NCBI RefSeq assembly: GCF_900182545.1
Contig: NZ_FXTJ01000002.1
Location: forward strand, 186,001 to 250,000
DNA from: Geodermatophilus aquaeductus
GTDB lineage: Bacteria; Actinomycetota; Actinomycetes; Mycobacteriales; Geodermatophilaceae
DNA: 64,000 nt
Direction of reading: 5' to 3'
The stretch's first letter is position 1; each line of letters starts with the position of its first letter. The notes under the pieces were generated by a model. That model ran no database searches. It was given only the letters and a program-made list of their open reading frames with translations, and was not told the origin of the DNA. A program made the position numbers and the translations under genes. Shown here piece by piece: positions 23,379 through 32,469 of this stretch.

Positions 23379-24271
23379 CAGCCCTCCAGTGCGAACAGCC
23401 GGGCGCCGTTGTCGTGCAGCACCGCGCGCAGCCAGTCCTCGCCGAGGTCCAGTCGGGAGAGTGCGGCCAGCTGCTCGGCATAGGGGTACGGGATGGACGG
23501 GAAGTCGCTGCCGAGCAGCACCTTGTCCCGCAGCGCGGCCAGCCGCGGCCGGTCGGCGGGATCGAAGGGCATCAGCCGCTCGGTGAAGTCGGTGGCGAAC
23601 ATCGTGGTGTCCAGGTGCACCCGCTCGTACCGCTCGGCGAGGTCGAGGAAGTCGCGGTACTCGGGCATGCCGAGGTGGGCGATCACCAGGCACAGGCCGG
23701 GGTGCCGCTCGAGCAGGCCGGTCATCGGCGCGGGCCCGGTGTGCTCACCGCGCAGCGGCCCGGACCCGCAGTGGATGACCACCGGCGTCCCGGTCTCCTC
23801 CAGCCGCGCCCAGACGGCGTCGAGGAGAGGGTCACGCGGGTCGAAGCCGCCCACCTGCACGTGCACCTTGAACACCCGCACGCCGCGGTCGAGCGCCTCG
23901 GCCACGTAGTGCGGCGCCTCCGGCTCGGGGAAGAACGTGGCCGACGACAGCACCCGCGGGTGCGCGGCGGCGAACGCGGCCGACCAGTCGTTGAGCCACG
24001 CGGCCATGCCCGCCTTGTGCGGATAGGGCAGCGTCGGGAACGCGCGCACGCCCAGCCGGCCGAGGACGGCGAGCCGCTCGTCCTCCGCCAGCGGGTAGTG
24101 CACCGGCCAGGCCGCCCCGTAGTGGGTCTCGGCCGCCTCGAAGTAGGACCACACCTTCGCCTGCACCCGCGGTGGCAGGAAGTGCACGTGCACGTCGACC
24201 AGGCCGGGCAGGCCGAGTTCGCGCCAGAACCGCGGGACGTCGTCGTCGTCGACGGGCGGGAGGGGGCTCAT
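23378..24271 (-). CDS. Amidohydrolase-2-family metal-dependent hydrolase
   Basis: The 297-residue protein is a TIM-barrel amidohydrolase of the ACMSD/2,3-dihydroxybenzoate decarboxylase-like type. Metal ligands are visible: HVHF after strand 1, VVIHCGSG, VIAHLGMPEY and the late Asp in LLGSDFPSIPYPY. Members hydrolyse lactones or decarboxylate aromatic acids. The ATG at 24271 is placed after a GGAGGG-like stretch. It is coupled to the VOC gene downstream. Confidence 0.87.
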   Translation of the reverse strand: MSPLPPVDDDDVPRFWRELGLPGLVDVHVHFLPPRVQAKVWSYFEAAETHYGAAWPVHYPLAEDERLAVLGRLGVRAFPTLPYPHKAGMAAWLNDWSAAFAAAHPRVLSSATFFPEPEAPHYVAEALDRGVRVFKVHVQVGGFDPRDPLLDAVWARLEETGTPVVIHCGSGPLRGEHTGPAPMTGLLERHPGLCLVIAHLGMPEYRDFLDLAERYERVHLDTTMFATDFTERLMPFDPADRPRLAALRDKVLLGSDFPSIPYPYAEQLAALSRLDLGEDWLRAVLHDNGARLFALEG

Positions 24272-24303
24272 CGGAGGGAACGTAGCGCTCCCCGGCCCTC
24301 CGC

Positions 24304-25467
24304 TCAGCGGGAGCCCGGCGAGACGGCGGCGCAGGTGGCCAGCTCGAACACGTCGTGCAGCTGCTCGAACTGCTCCGGTGCGCTGTCGGGGGTGATCTGT
24401 CCGTTCACCGACACCGTCACCGTCCGCCGGCCGTCCGCCGTGGCGGCCGCGAACTGGGTGTACCCGGCGGTGTTGCCGGTGTGCCCGTAGACGGTGCCGC
24501 AGCGGGTGTCGTACCGGAACAGCCCGAGGCCGGCGGAGTTGTCCCCCGGTCCCGGCGGCTCCGACGACCCCGGGCGGAAGCGGAACTGCTCGGCCCGGGT
24601 CCACCGGTCGGTGAAGGCGCCACGGACGTCCGCGCCGATGAAGCGGGCCATGTCGGCGGGGGTCGACACCACTCCTCCGGAGGCCCACGTCCAGCCCGCG
24701 GCGAACGCCGTGCTCACGTCCTCGGGCGGCTGCTCCGACACGTCGTAGCCGGAGATGTACGGCACGGGGAGGGCGGAGTCCTCGGGCAGGCTGGTGTGGG
24801 ACAGACCGGCGGGCTCGAGCACCTCGTCGCGCAGCACCTCGGCGTAGGTCCGGCCGGTGGCCGCCTCGACCATGAGCGCGACCGCGATGTTGTCGGAGTT
24901 GGAGTACCGGTACTCCGTTCCCGGGGGGAACAGCAGATCCGGGTCCTCGACGTAGGACAGCAGGACGCGGTGGTCCGACGGCGCGTCCTGCAGCGAGGCG
25001 AGCAGTGCGTCGCGGAACCTGGGGCTCTGGCTGAAGTCCGGGATGCCGCTGGTGTGCCCGAGCAGCTGGCGCAGCGTGACCTCCGACCACTCCTCCGGTA
25101 GGTAGGGGGTCAGGTCGGCGACCCGATCGTCGAGGGAGAGGACCCCGCGCGACACCAGCGACAGGGCCGTCGCGGCGCTGTAGGCCTTCGCCACGCTCGC
25201 CACCCGCATCGCGTCGCCGGCGTCGGGCGTCCGGCCGGTCTCCGTGTCGGCGACGCCCGCGGTCAGCACGTGGAGTCCGTCGTCGCGGCCCAGCGTCACG
25301 ATGGCCCCGGGTGGCCCGCCGGGCTGCCGCACCAGCTCGTCGAGGGCGCTCTGCAGGCCTCCGGTCCGTGGCCCGTCGTGGGCGACCGCGGGCGCCGCCG
25401 CGGCGACCACGCAGAGCCCGGTGACCAGGGGCGCGAGGAGGACCAGGGCACGCCGTCGTCTCAGCAT
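24304..25467 (-). CDS. Secreted beta-lactamase-family serine hydrolase (D-Ala-D-Ala carboxypeptidase-like)
   Basis: The 387-residue product has a signal peptide (RRRR, a hydrophobic run, cleavage near AAAPAVAHD at residue 30). The serine hydrolase motifs are S91-V-A-K94, YSN in YRYSNSD and HTG in VYGHTGNTAG, giving the SxxK/YxN/HTG triad typical of Streptomyces R61-type DD-peptidases. It should act outside the membrane on peptidoglycan-like peptides or esters. It stands 32 bp upstream of the amidohydrolase gene on the same strand. Confidence 0.88.
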   Translation of the reverse strand: MLRRRRALVLLAPLVTGLCVVAAAAPAVAHDGPRTGGLQSALDELVRQPGGPPGAIVTLGRDDGLHVLTAGVADTETGRTPDAGDAMRVASVAKAYSAATALSLVSRGVLSLDDRVADLTPYLPEEWSEVTLRQLLGHTSGIPDFSQSPRFRDALLASLQDAPSDHRVLLSYVEDPDLLFPPGTEYRYSNSDNIAVALMVEAATGRTYAEVLRDEVLEPAGLSHTSLPEDSALPVPYISGYDVSEQPPEDVSTAFAAGWTWASGGVVSTPADMARFIGADVRGAFTDRWTRAEQFRFRPGSSEPPGPGDNSAGLGLFRYDTRCGTVYGHTGNTAGYTQFAAATADGRRTVTVSVNGQITPDSAPEQFEQLHDVFELATCAAVSPGSR

Positions 25468-25526
25468 CCGCCGAGCCTCGCGGGGCCGACGGTGCGCCGA
25501 CCAGGGTCTTCGGGTCCGCCGGCCGG

Positions 25527-26450
25527 CTACCGCAGCGTGACGACGACCTTGCCGCGGACGTGCCCGCCGGCCACGAGGTCCTGCGCCTCGGCGGTGCGCT
25601 CCAGCGGGAACGCCTTCGCGATCGCCACGCGCAGCTGGCCGGCGTCGGCCATCCGGCCCAGCTCCTCGAGGTCGTGCCGCTCGGGCCGCACGAACACGTA
25701 GCGCCCGCCCATGTCGTTGACCGAGGGGTCCACGACGCTGGCGACCCGGGAGACGTCGCGCACCTGCTTCGGCGCATCGGCCAGCGCCTCGCCGCCGTTG
25801 AGGTCGAGGACGGCGTCGACCGGTTCGGACAGCTGCCCGCTCACCGGCCCCGCCGAGTAGTCGAGCACCTCGGCGGCGCCGGCGTCGCGCAGGAAGCCGT
25901 GGTTGCGCGGGCTCGCGGTGCCGATGACGTGTGCGCCGAGCGCGGCGGCGATCTGGACGGCGAAGAAGCCGACCCCGCCCGCGGCGCGGTGGACCAGCAC
26001 GCGGTCGCCCTCGCCGACCTCGAGCACCTCGGTGAGCGCCTGGTAGGCGGTGAGCCCGGCCAGCGGCAGCGCCCCCGCCTCGGCGAAGGACAGCGACTCC
26101 GGCTTGTGCGCCAGGCAGCGCTGCGGCGCGGGCACGAGCTCGGCGGCGGTCCCCCACTGGACCTCGTCGCGGCGCAGGTACCCCATGACCTCGTCGCCGG
26201 GCGCGAAGTCCACGACCGCGGGCCCGACCGCCTCCACGGTGCCGGCGAGGTCCCAGCCCGGGACGATCGGGAAGTGGTGCGGGAAGAGCCCGGCGAGGTG
26301 GCCCTCGCGGATCCCGACGTCGACCGGGTTGACGCCGGCGGCGTGGGTGCGGACGAGCACCGTGTCCGGGCCGACCGGCGGCTCGGGGAGGTCGTCGCGC
26401 AGCGTCAGGACGTCCGAGCCGCCGAACCGGTCGTAGGCGATACCTCTCAT
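25527..26450 (-). CDS. NADP-dependent MDR-type quinone oxidoreductase
   Basis: The 307-residue enzyme begins with the medium-chain GroES-like fold (GVNPVDVGIREG, VPGWDLAGTVEAVG) and continues to a Rossmann domain with the NADPH loop HRAAGGVGFFAVQIA. It lacks the zinc-binding cysteines, as quinone oxidoreductase-type members do. It ends with the C-terminal GHVRGKVVVTL. Substrate unknown. It is unrelated to the similar-looking truncated gene at 31344 and the one at 53065, which are separate MDR genes. It stops 10 bases before nothing but smpB on the upstream side. Confidence 0.9.
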   Translation of the reverse strand: MRGIAYDRFGGSDVLTLRDDLPEPPVGPDTVLVRTHAAGVNPVDVGIREGHLAGLFPHHFPIVPGWDLAGTVEAVGPAVVDFAPGDEVMGYLRRDEVQWGTAAELVPAPQRCLAHKPESLSFAEAGALPLAGLTAYQALTEVLEVGEGDRVLVHRAAGGVGFFAVQIAAALGAHVIGTASPRNHGFLRDAGAAEVLDYSAGPVSGQLSEPVDAVLDLNGGEALADAPKQVRDVSRVASVVDPSVNDMGGRYVFVRPERHDLEELGRMADAGQLRVAIAKAFPLERTAEAQDLVAGGHVRGKVVVTLR

Positions 26451-26460
26451 GCGGGCCCGA

Positions 26461-26937
26461 TCACCTGCGCCCCTTCACGTAGCGGCCGAAGGCCTTCTGG
26501 ATCTCGCGGCGGGAGTCCCGCTCGGCGAGGTCGTGGCGCTTGTCGTAGGACTTCTTGCCCTTGGCCAGCGCGAGCGTGGCCTTGACCTTGCCGTCCTTGA
26601 AGTACAGGTCCAGCGGCACGAGCGTCAGGCCGCCCTCGCGGGTCTTGCCGACCAGCTTGTCGATCTCGTCGCGGTGCATGAGCACCTTGCGCTTGCGGCG
26701 CGGGGCGTGGTTGGTCCAGGTCCCCTGCGTGTACTCGGGGATGTGCACGTGCTGGAGCCACACCTCGCCGTCGTCGACGGTGGCGAAGCCGTCCACCAGC
26801 GACGCACGGCCGGCACGCAGGCTCTTGACCTCGGTGCCGGTGAGCACCAGGCCCACCTCGTAGGTGTCGAGGATCGAGTAGTCGTGCCGCGCCTTCTTGT
26901 TCTGGGCGATGAGCTTCCGCCCCTGTTCCCGCGGCAT
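26461..26937 (-). CDS. smpB: SsrA-binding protein SmpB
   Basis: The 158-residue protein carries the full SmpB pattern: NKKARHDY near the start, [34 protein letters not shown], the [12 protein letters not shown] segment, and a basic tail ending [13 protein letters not shown]...KGRR. It holds tmRNA in the ribosome A site of stalled ribosomes, with the tail in the empty mRNA channel. Its partner RNA lies at 16472-16844. The gene is separated from ftsX by an acyl-CoA dehydrogenase gene, a departure from the usual prfB-ftsE-ftsX-smpB order. Confidence 0.97.
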   Translation of the reverse strand: MPREQGRKLIAQNKKARHDYSILDTYEVGLVLTGTEVKSLRAGRASLVDGFATVDDGEVWLQHVHIPEYTQGTWTNHAPRRKRKVLMHRDEIDKLVGKTREGGLTLVPLDLYFKDGKVKATLALAKGKKSYDKRHDLAERDSRREIQKAFGRYVKGRR

Positions 26938-26946
26938 GTCCCCAGG

Positions 26947-27963
26947 TTACCGGGGTCCGGCGGCGGTGATCTCGCGCCGGAGCTGGCCGTACGTCGGGGC
27001 CTGCACCGGGAGGAACGCCGCCTCGCGCACCCGCCGGGCGGTGTCGCTGCCGACGAGGTAGCCCGAGCCGCCGGCCACCGCGGTCTCCAGCCGGACCGCC
27101 TCGGCGGCGACGTCGAGGGCCGCCAGCCGCAGCGCCGCGAGGTCGCCGGGGTGCACGCCCACCCGGTCCCCGGCCAGGTCCTCCAGCCGCCGGCCGACGT
27201 CGTCGCGGCGCTCGCCCAGCGCGGTGGCGTCGGGCCGCAGGACGGTGGGCAGGTGCCCGGCGGCGGCGGAGAGCGCGGCGTCGGCGACGCCGAGGGACAG
27301 CGCGGTCTGCAGCAGCAGCATCGCCGGGCGGCACACGGCCATGAAGGCGGCCAGGTCCTCGCTGAGCACCTGCCCGGGCCCGACGGCGACGCCGTCGAGG
27401 TGCAGGCCCCCGGTGCCGGTGCCGCGCAGGCCGAGCAGGTCGTGCGGCCCGGTCGGCGTCACGCCGGCGTCGGTGCGCCGGAACAGCACGACCACGCGTC
27501 CCTCGTCGGCGGTCCGCGCGGGGCTCACGACGACGGCGTCGTCGAAGAGGTTGGACGCCCAGCCGACGGTGCCCGACAGCCGCCAGCCCGCGCCGTCGCG
27601 GACCGCGGTGATGGGCAGCGTGCCGGTGCCGGCGAGGTCGGCCACCGCCGGGGCGAGCGCGGTGGCCCCGGGCACGGTCCCGGCGCGCAGCTCGGCGACC
27701 AGCCCGGTCAGCGGCTCCGGCGGCGGGCAGCAGCGCAGGTACTCCAGCACCATGCGCTGCGACCACGCGGCGAACGCGGTGGCCAGCGACACCGCCGCGA
27801 GCTGGCGGAGCATCCGCACCGAGGCCAGCAGCGCGACGGTCGGGTCGTCGTCGTCCGCGCCGAACGCGCCGACCTCCCCGAGCCGGCGCAGGGCGGGGCG
27901 GACGTCGGCCCGGCCGGTGTCGAGGTCGTCTGCCGTGGCACCAGGGGCCGTCGTCGTCGTCAT
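26947..27963 (-). CDS. Acyl-CoA dehydrogenase-like flavoprotein (short)
   Basis: The 338-residue protein has the ACAD fold in outline: a helical N-terminus, a middle beta-domain (GAGWRLSGTVGWASNLFDDAVV), LGLRGTGTGGLHLDGVAVGPGQVL, and a helical C-terminus. It is some 40-60 residues shorter than normal dehydrogenases and I cannot find the usual catalytic Glu motif, so it may be a monooxygenase-type or non-catalytic member. It is inserted between smpB and ftsX and ends with TAA. Confidence 0.75.
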   Translation of the reverse strand: MTTTTAPGATADDLDTGRADVRPALRRLGEVGAFGADDDDPTVALLASVRMLRQLAAVSLATAFAAWSQRMVLEYLRCCPPPEPLTGLVAELRAGTVPGATALAPAVADLAGTGTLPITAVRDGAGWRLSGTVGWASNLFDDAVVVSPARTADEGRVVVLFRRTDAGVTPTGPHDLLGLRGTGTGGLHLDGVAVGPGQVLSEDLAAFMAVCRPAMLLLQTALSLGVADAALSAAAGHLPTVLRPDATALGERRDDVGRRLEDLAGDRVGVHPGDLAALRLAALDVAAEAVRLETAVAGGSGYLVGSDTARRVREAAFLPVQAPTYGQLRREITAAGPR

Positions 27964-27997
27964 GGCCCCTGCCTACCCCGCACCGGCCCCCGACGCG

Positions 27998-28057
27998 CGA
28001 GATCCCGTGATCTCGTCCGCCCCGGGGACCGGAGGCGTGCGAGATCACGGGATCTCG
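27998..28057. repeat. Double palindrome (REP-like) between ftsX and the ACAD-like gene
   Basis: An 18-base arm (27998-28015) and its exact inverted copy (28040-28057) flank a 24-base spacer. Each arm is itself a hairpin, CGAGATC-n4-GATCTCG. The element lies 17 bases after the ftsX stop codon. It could terminate ftsX transcription, but the nested palindrome also looks like an intergenic repetitive element or a protein site. Confidence 0.7.
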
Positions 28058-28074
28058 ACGGGAGGGGAACCGGA

Positions 28075-28959
28075 CTACAGGCGCACGTACAGGCGCAGCG
28101 TCACGTACGCGGCGACCGCGGCCAGGCCGACGCCGGCGGCACCGATGACCGGGGCGATCGTGGCGATCGCGCCCCAGTCGACCGGCGGGATGATGCCGGC
28201 CTTGATCGGCCCGGCCAGCGTCTTGTCGACGAAGAGCACCTTGGTGAGCACCAGGCCGCCGACAGCGAGCAGCGCACCGATCAGCCCGGCGAGCGCCGCC
28301 TCGAGGATGAACGGCAGCTGGGTGTACCAGCGCGAGGCGCCGACCAGCCGCATGATGTTGGTCTCGTTGCGGCGGTTGAACGCGGCCAGCTGGATCGTGT
28401 TGGAGATCAGCAGCAGGGCCGCCAGTGCCTGCACCACCGCCACGGCGATCGTGGCGTTGCGCGCGCCGTTGAGCAGGCTGAACAGGCGGTCGAGGAAGTC
28501 GCCCTCGTCGCGCACCTGGTCGACGCCGTTCTGCCCGTTGGGGAACTCCGCGGCGATGACCTCGTAGCGCTCGGGGTTGACCAGCTCCACGCGGAAGCTC
28601 TCCGGCAGCGCGTCCGGCGGCGTGTTCTCGACCAGCTCGGGCTGCTGGGAGAACTGCTGCTGGAAGCGGGCGTAGGCCTCCTCCTTGGACTCGTACAGGT
28701 AGTTCGCGACCTCGGGCGAGTCCGACAGCTGGGCCTCGATGGCGCTGCGCTGCTCGTCGGTGACGTCGTCGGCCAGGAAGATGGAGACCTGCACCTTGTC
28801 GTAGTAGATCTCCTTCATGTCGGAGATCATCCCGGCGATGAGCAGGCCGGTCCCCATGAGACCGAGCGAGATGGCCGTGGTCAGGATCATCGCGACCGTC
28901 ATGGTCAGGTTGCGACGCAGCCCGGTGGCCACCTCGGAGAGGACGAAGTTGACGCGCAT
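28075..28959 (-). CDS. ftsX: Cell division ABC transporter permease-like protein FtsX
   Basis: The 294-residue protein has four transmembrane segments, one near residues 20-45 and three in the C-terminal half (about 170-290), with an extracellular loop of about 120 residues between the first and second. The start MRVNFVLSEVATGLRRNLTMT and the conserved IMRLVGASRWYTQLPFILEA are typical. With FtsE it couples the septal ring to peptidoglycan hydrolase control (RipC in mycobacteria). It follows ftsE by 46 bp and is the last gene of the operon before the palindrome. Confidence 0.96.
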   Translation of the reverse strand: MRVNFVLSEVATGLRRNLTMTVAMILTTAISLGLMGTGLLIAGMISDMKEIYYDKVQVSIFLADDVTDEQRSAIEAQLSDSPEVANYLYESKEEAYARFQQQFSQQPELVENTPPDALPESFRVELVNPERYEVIAAEFPNGQNGVDQVRDEGDFLDRLFSLLNGARNATIAVAVVQALAALLLISNTIQLAAFNRRNETNIMRLVGASRWYTQLPFILEAALAGLIGALLAVGGLVLTKVLFVDKTLAGPIKAGIIPPVDWGAIATIAPVIGAAGVGLAAVAAYVTLRLYVRL

Positions 28960-29005
28960 GGATTCCCTGTCGTGAGGTGCAGGTCGAGGTGAGCGGAGGG
29001 GTGCT

Positions 29006-29695
29006 CTACCGGCCGACGCCGTAGACGCCGCGCGTCTGGTCGCGGGTGATCTGGCCACCGTTGAGCTCGATGACGCGGCGGCGCATCGAGTCGACGATGT
29101 GGTAGTCGTGCGTCGCCATGATCACGGTGGTGCCGGTGCGGTTGATCCGCTCCAGCAGCAGCATGATCCCCTCGCTGGTCTCCGGGTCGAGGTTGCCGGT
29201 GGGCTCGTCGGCGAGCAGCACCAGCGGCCGGTTGACGAACGCGCGGGCGATCGCGACCCGCTGCTGCTCACCACCGGAGAGCTCGTGCGGCAGGCGGTTG
29301 GCCTTGCCCTCGAGGCCGACCATCTCCAGCACCTCGGGCACGACCCGCTTGATCGTGCGGTGCGGCTTGTTGATGACCTCGAGGGCGAAGGCGACGTTCT
29401 CCGACACCGTCCGGTTGCGCAGCAGCCGGAAGTCCTGGAAGACGCAGCCCATCGTGCGGCGCAGCTTGGGCACCTGCCACTTGCTCATCGTGTTCAGCGT
29501 CTTGCCGTTGACCGTGACCGTCCCGCGGGTCGGGTCGTCCTCCTTGAGCAGCAGCCGGAGGAAGGTCGACTTGCCGGAGCCCGAGGAGCCGATGAGGAAG
29601 ACGAACTCGCCCTTGTCGATCTCCGTCGACACGTCATCGAGGGCCGGCCGTGCGCTGGCCGGGTAGAGCTTGGTGACGTGTTGCAATTCGATCAC
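29006..29695 (-). CDS. ftsE: Cell division ATP-binding protein FtsE
   Basis: This 229-residue ABC ATPase begins at GTG 29695 ([11 protein letters not shown] follows). Walker A is GSSGSGKST, the signature [14 protein letters not shown] and Walker [15 protein letters not shown], with the H-loop in [10 protein letters not shown]. It drives FtsX at the divisome. No ribosome site of note precedes the GTG. The gene order prfB-ftsE-ftsX is standard for actinobacteria. Confidence 0.97.
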   Translation of the reverse strand: MIELQHVTKLYPASARPALDDVSTEIDKGEFVFLIGSSGSGKSTFLRLLLKEDDPTRGTVTVNGKTLNTMSKWQVPKLRRTMGCVFQDFRLLRNRTVSENVAFALEVINKPHRTIKRVVPEVLEMVGLEGKANRLPHELSGGEQQRVAIARAFVNRPLVLLADEPTGNLDPETSEGIMLLLERINRTGTTVIMATHDYHIVDSMRRRVIELNGGQITRDQTRGVYGVGR

Positions 29696-29829
29696 GAGGG
29701 GCCACGGTACCTGCCCGGAACCGCACGATGGTCGGTTCTCGCGGAGACGCACCGGCGCTTCTTGCCGACCCGCCCTCCTACCCAGCGGGATCGCCCGGGC
29801 AACCTCGTCAGGCTGTGACCGAGCCGACC

Positions 29830-30942
29830 CTAGTTCGCCGGGACGGCCTCCTGCTGGCGGCGCCACCGGATGCCGGCCTCGATGAAGGAGTCGATGTCGC
29901 CGTCGAGGACCGCCGACGTGTTGCCGGTCTCCTGCTCGGTGCGCAGGTCCTTGACCATCTGGTACGGGTGCAGGACGTAGGAGCGCATCTGGTTGCCCCA
30001 GCTGCTCCCCTCCCCCTTGAGCGCGTCCATCTCGGCGCGCTGCTCGGCCTGGCGGACGGCCAGCAGCCGCGCCTGCAGGACCCGCAGCGCCGCGGCGCGG
30101 TTCTGGATCTGGCTCTTCTCGTTCTGGCAGGACACGACGATGCCGGTGGGCAGGTGGGTGATCCGGACGGCGGAGTCGGTGGTGTTCACGCTCTGCCCGC
30201 CGGGGCCCGAGGACCGGAAGACGTCGATCCGGATCTCGTTCTCCGGGATGTCGACGTGGTCGGTCTGCTCGACGACGGGCAGCACCTCGACGCCGGCGAA
30301 GGACGTCTGCCGCCGGCCCTGGTTGTCGAACGGCGAGATGCGCACCAGCCGGTGGGTGCCCTGCTCGACCGAGAGCGTGCCGTAGGCGTAGGGCTGCTTG
30401 ACCGCGAAGGTGGCCGACTTGATCCCGGCCTCCTCCGCGTAGGAGGTGTCGTAGACCTCGACGGGGTACCTGTGCCGCTCGGCCCAGCGCAGGTACATCC
30501 GCATGAGCATCTCGGCGAAGTCGGCCGCGTCGACGCCGCCGGCCTCCGAGCGGATGGTCACCAGCGCCTCGCGGGAGTCGTACTCGCCGTTGAGCAGCGT
30601 GCGGACCTCGAGCTCGTCGATCTCCTTGCGGAGCGCGTCCAGCTCCCGCTCGGCCTCGGCGGTGACGGCCTCGTCGGACTCCTCCTGGGCCATCTCGTGC
30701 AGCACGCCGACGTCGTCGAGCCGGCGGCGCAGCTCCTCGACCCGCCGCAGGTCGCCCTGCAGGTAGGAGAGCTTGGAGGTCAGCGCCTGCGCGGCCTCGA
30801 CGTCGTTCCAGAGGTCGGGCGCGGCGGCCTGTTCCTGCAGCTCGGCGACCTCGCGGCGCAGCCGCTCGACGTCGAGGACGGACTCGATGCTGGAGAGGGT
30901 CGTGTCCAGTTCGTCCAGGACGACGGAGAAGTCTGCGGCCAC
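29830..30942 (-). CDS. prfB: Peptide chain release factor 2
   Basis: The 370-residue protein, from GTG 30942, has the stop-codon reading tripeptide SPF in [11 protein letters not shown] and the catalytic GGQ in [17 protein letters not shown]2 recognises UGA and UAA. No in-frame UGA or frameshift site interrupts the early codons, so the programmed frameshift control known in E. coli prfB is absent here. The gene itself ends in TAG, which RF2 does not read. That matters because UAG is also used for selenocysteine in this genome. Confidence 0.97.
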   Translation of the reverse strand: MAADFSVVLDELDTTLSSIESVLDVERLRREVAELQEQAAAPDLWNDVEAAQALTSKLSYLQGDLRRVEELRRRLDDVGVLHEMAQEESDEAVTAEAERELDALRKEIDELEVRTLLNGEYDSREALVTIRSEAGGVDAADFAEMLMRMYLRWAERHRYPVEVYDTSYAEEAGIKSATFAVKQPYAYGTLSVEQGTHRLVRISPFDNQGRRQTSFAGVEVLPVVEQTDHVDIPENEIRIDVFRSSGPGGQSVNTTDSAVRITHLPTGIVVSCQNEKSQIQNRAAALRVLQARLLAVRQAEQRAEMDALKGEGSSWGNQMRSYVLHPYQMVKDLRTEQETGNTSAVLDGDIDSFIEAGIRWRRQQEAVPAN

Positions 30943-30987
30943 AGCGATCCAGGGTAGTGCGCTCTCGTCCAGGGGTACCGGCAGCGC

Positions 30988-31275
30988 ATGGAGGAACCTC
31001 GCCGGAAGCGGACCCGCGAGGAGTACGAGCAGGGGCTCCCCGGCTACCACGACCCGACCGCGGGGATCGGCGGCGCGGCCCCCGCGCAGTCGGCGCTGAC
31101 GCTGCGCCTGGTGCTGGCCGCCTTCGGCCTGGTGTTCTGCCTCGTCGCCGGGATCCTGTGGCTGGCCACCGACCTGCCCGCCTGGCCGGCGGTGCTGCTG
31201 TTCGTCTTCGCCGCGGTCGCGATCGTGGACCTGGTGGTCGTGGCCCGCAGGAAGCTCCGGGGCGAACCCGGCTGA
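30988..31275 (+). CDS. Small membrane protein of unknown function
   Basis: A 95-residue protein with a charged N-terminal half ([14 protein letters not shown]) and two closely spaced hydrophobic helices (about residues 39-61 and 65-86), then a basic end. The two-helix hairpin with long cytosolic N-terminus is a common actinobacterial pattern. No known domain is recognised with confidence. It starts 46 bp from the divergent prfB and may share a control region. Confidence 0.7.
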   Translation: MEEPRRKRTREEYEQGLPGYHDPTAGIGGAAPAQSALTLRLVLAAFGLVFCLVAGILWLATDLPAWPAVLLFVFAAVAIVDLVVVARRKLRGEPG

Positions 31276-31343
31276 GTCGGGAACGTGTCGGCGGTCACGG
31301 CGGTTGCAGCCGCACGTCGACCGCCGACCGGGAGGAGCGCGGG

Positions 31344-32180
31344 GTGCGCGCCGTCGTGTACACGGAGTTCGGGGAGCTCGACGTGCTGCACGTCGGGGAG
31401 GTGGAGGAGGTGCACGCCGGGCCGGGGCAGGTGCGGATCGGCGTCCGTGCGGCGGGCGTCAACCCGTTCGACTGGAAGGTGGTCACCGGCCTGATGGCCC
31501 GCGGCGAGCGGCCCGCCGGGCCGACCGTGCCGGGCGTGGAGGCCGCCGGGGTGGTCGACGAGGTCGGCGAGGGCGTGCACGGCGTGCAGGCCGGCGACCC
31601 GGTGTTCGGCCTCGGTGGGGCGACGGCGGCCGAGCACGCCGTGCTGCGCGCCTGGGTGCCGAAGCCGCCGGAGGTGTCCTTCGAGGTCGCCGCGGGGCTG
31701 GCCGTGGCCGGGGAGACCGCCGTCCGGGTGCTCGACCTGCTCGGCCTGCCGCCGGGGCGCACGGTCGTCGTCGACGGCGCGAGCGGCGGCGTCGGCACCG
31801 CGACCGTGCAGGTCGCCGTCAGCCGCGGGCTCGGGGTGATCGGCACGTCGTCGGCGACCAACGCCGACTTCGTGCGCTCGCTCGGCGCGCTGCCCACCAC
31901 CTACGGCGAGGGTCTGGTCGAGCGCGTGCGGGAGATCGCGCCCGACGGGGTCGACGGGGCGGTCGACACCGCGGGCCGGGGGTCGGTGCGCGACCTGGTC
32001 GCGCTCACCGGCGACCCGGGGAGGGCAGGCGGCCAGCCGCTCCTCGACGAGGGTCCGCGTGTAGCCGGCCAGCCAGTCGGCGTCCGGACCGGTGACGACG
32101 ACCTCGCAGCACTCGACGCTGTCCACCTGCCCATCGTGGGGTGCGTGCCCGGGGGCGCGCGGGGTAGGGCCCGCCCATGA
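31344..32180 (+). CDS. Truncated MDR-type (zinc-alcohol-dehydrogenase-like) oxidoreductase with a chimeric tail
   Basis: The start GTG 31344 has GGAGGAG at a good distance. Up to about residue 223 the protein is a normal quinone oxidoreductase-like enzyme ([37 protein letters not shown], and the Rossmann loop [15 protein letters not shown], then [11 protein letters not shown]). After LVALTGDP near 32015 the sequence stops looking like the family and reads the reverse strand of a cutA fragment to TGA at 32178-32180. The last about 90 residues of the enzyme are missing, so it is probably inactive. The original gene was cut by a deletion. Confidence 0.75.
   Translation: MRAVVYTEFGELDVLHVGEVEEVHAGPGQVRIGVRAAGVNPFDWKVVTGLMARGERPAGPTVPGVEAAGVVDEVGEGVHGVQAGDPVFGLGGATAAEHAVLRAWVPKPPEVSFEVAAGLAVAGETAVRVLDLLGLPPGRTVVVDGASGGVGTATVQVAVSRGLGVIGTSSATNADFVRSLGALPTTYGEGLVERVREIAPDGVDGAVDTAGRGSVRDLVALTGDPGRAGGQPLLDEGPRVAGQPVGVRTGDDDLAALDAVHLPIVGCVPGGARGRARP
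32020..32126 (-). pseudogene. cutA: 5' fragment of a CutA-like divalent-ion tolerance gene
   Basis: From GTG 32126 the minus strand reads a CutA N-terminus of about 37 residues, including the family's [12 protein letters not shown] strand-helix segment (CutA has the form LVEERLAAC). It then runs into the dehydrogenase 3' region. CutA should continue for about 70 more residues, with a trimerisation strand and a VLALPV-type end, none of which is present. The fragment is antisense to the chimeric tail of the dehydrogenase. The junction lies at about 32015-32026. Confidence 0.7.
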
Positions 32181-32413
32181 GCGACGACCTGACACTCGAC
32201 ATCGACGGCGAGCAGTACGTGCTGCGGCAGGGCGGCGAGGGCCTGCAGGTGGGCCGCCGCAACGGCGGCGACGTGGCCTGGCTCGACGACGTCGACCCGG
32301 CACTGCTGCCCGAGGACGCCCGCGCGGCGCTCAGCGAGGGCGACTCCTCCAACGAGTCGCTGCGCGTCGCGATCAGCGGGATCGTGCAGGCCGAGGTCGA
32401 GCGCGGCGGCTGA
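32177..32413 (+). CDS. Small acidic hypothetical protein
   Basis: A 78-residue acidic protein ([18 protein letters not shown]...) whose ATG overlaps the TGA of the truncated dehydrogenase (ATGA). It has short alternating strands followed by a helix rich in Ala, Asp and Glu, and no recognisable domain. A strong ribosome site is not apparent. Codon use is like the neighbours. Confidence 0.65.
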   Translation: MSDDLTLDIDGEQYVLRQGGEGLQVGRRNGGDVAWLDDVDPALLPEDARAALSEGDSSNESLRVAISGIVQAEVERGG

Positions 32414-32469
32414 CCCGGACGCCCGTGCGGGCGGCCACCGCGGTCGCGGTCACGGCCTAGGGTGCCGCC

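Noticed and set aside
29830..30942. A programmed frameshift in prfB
   Set aside because: The frame is uninterrupted from the GTG to the stop; no early in-frame UGA is present.
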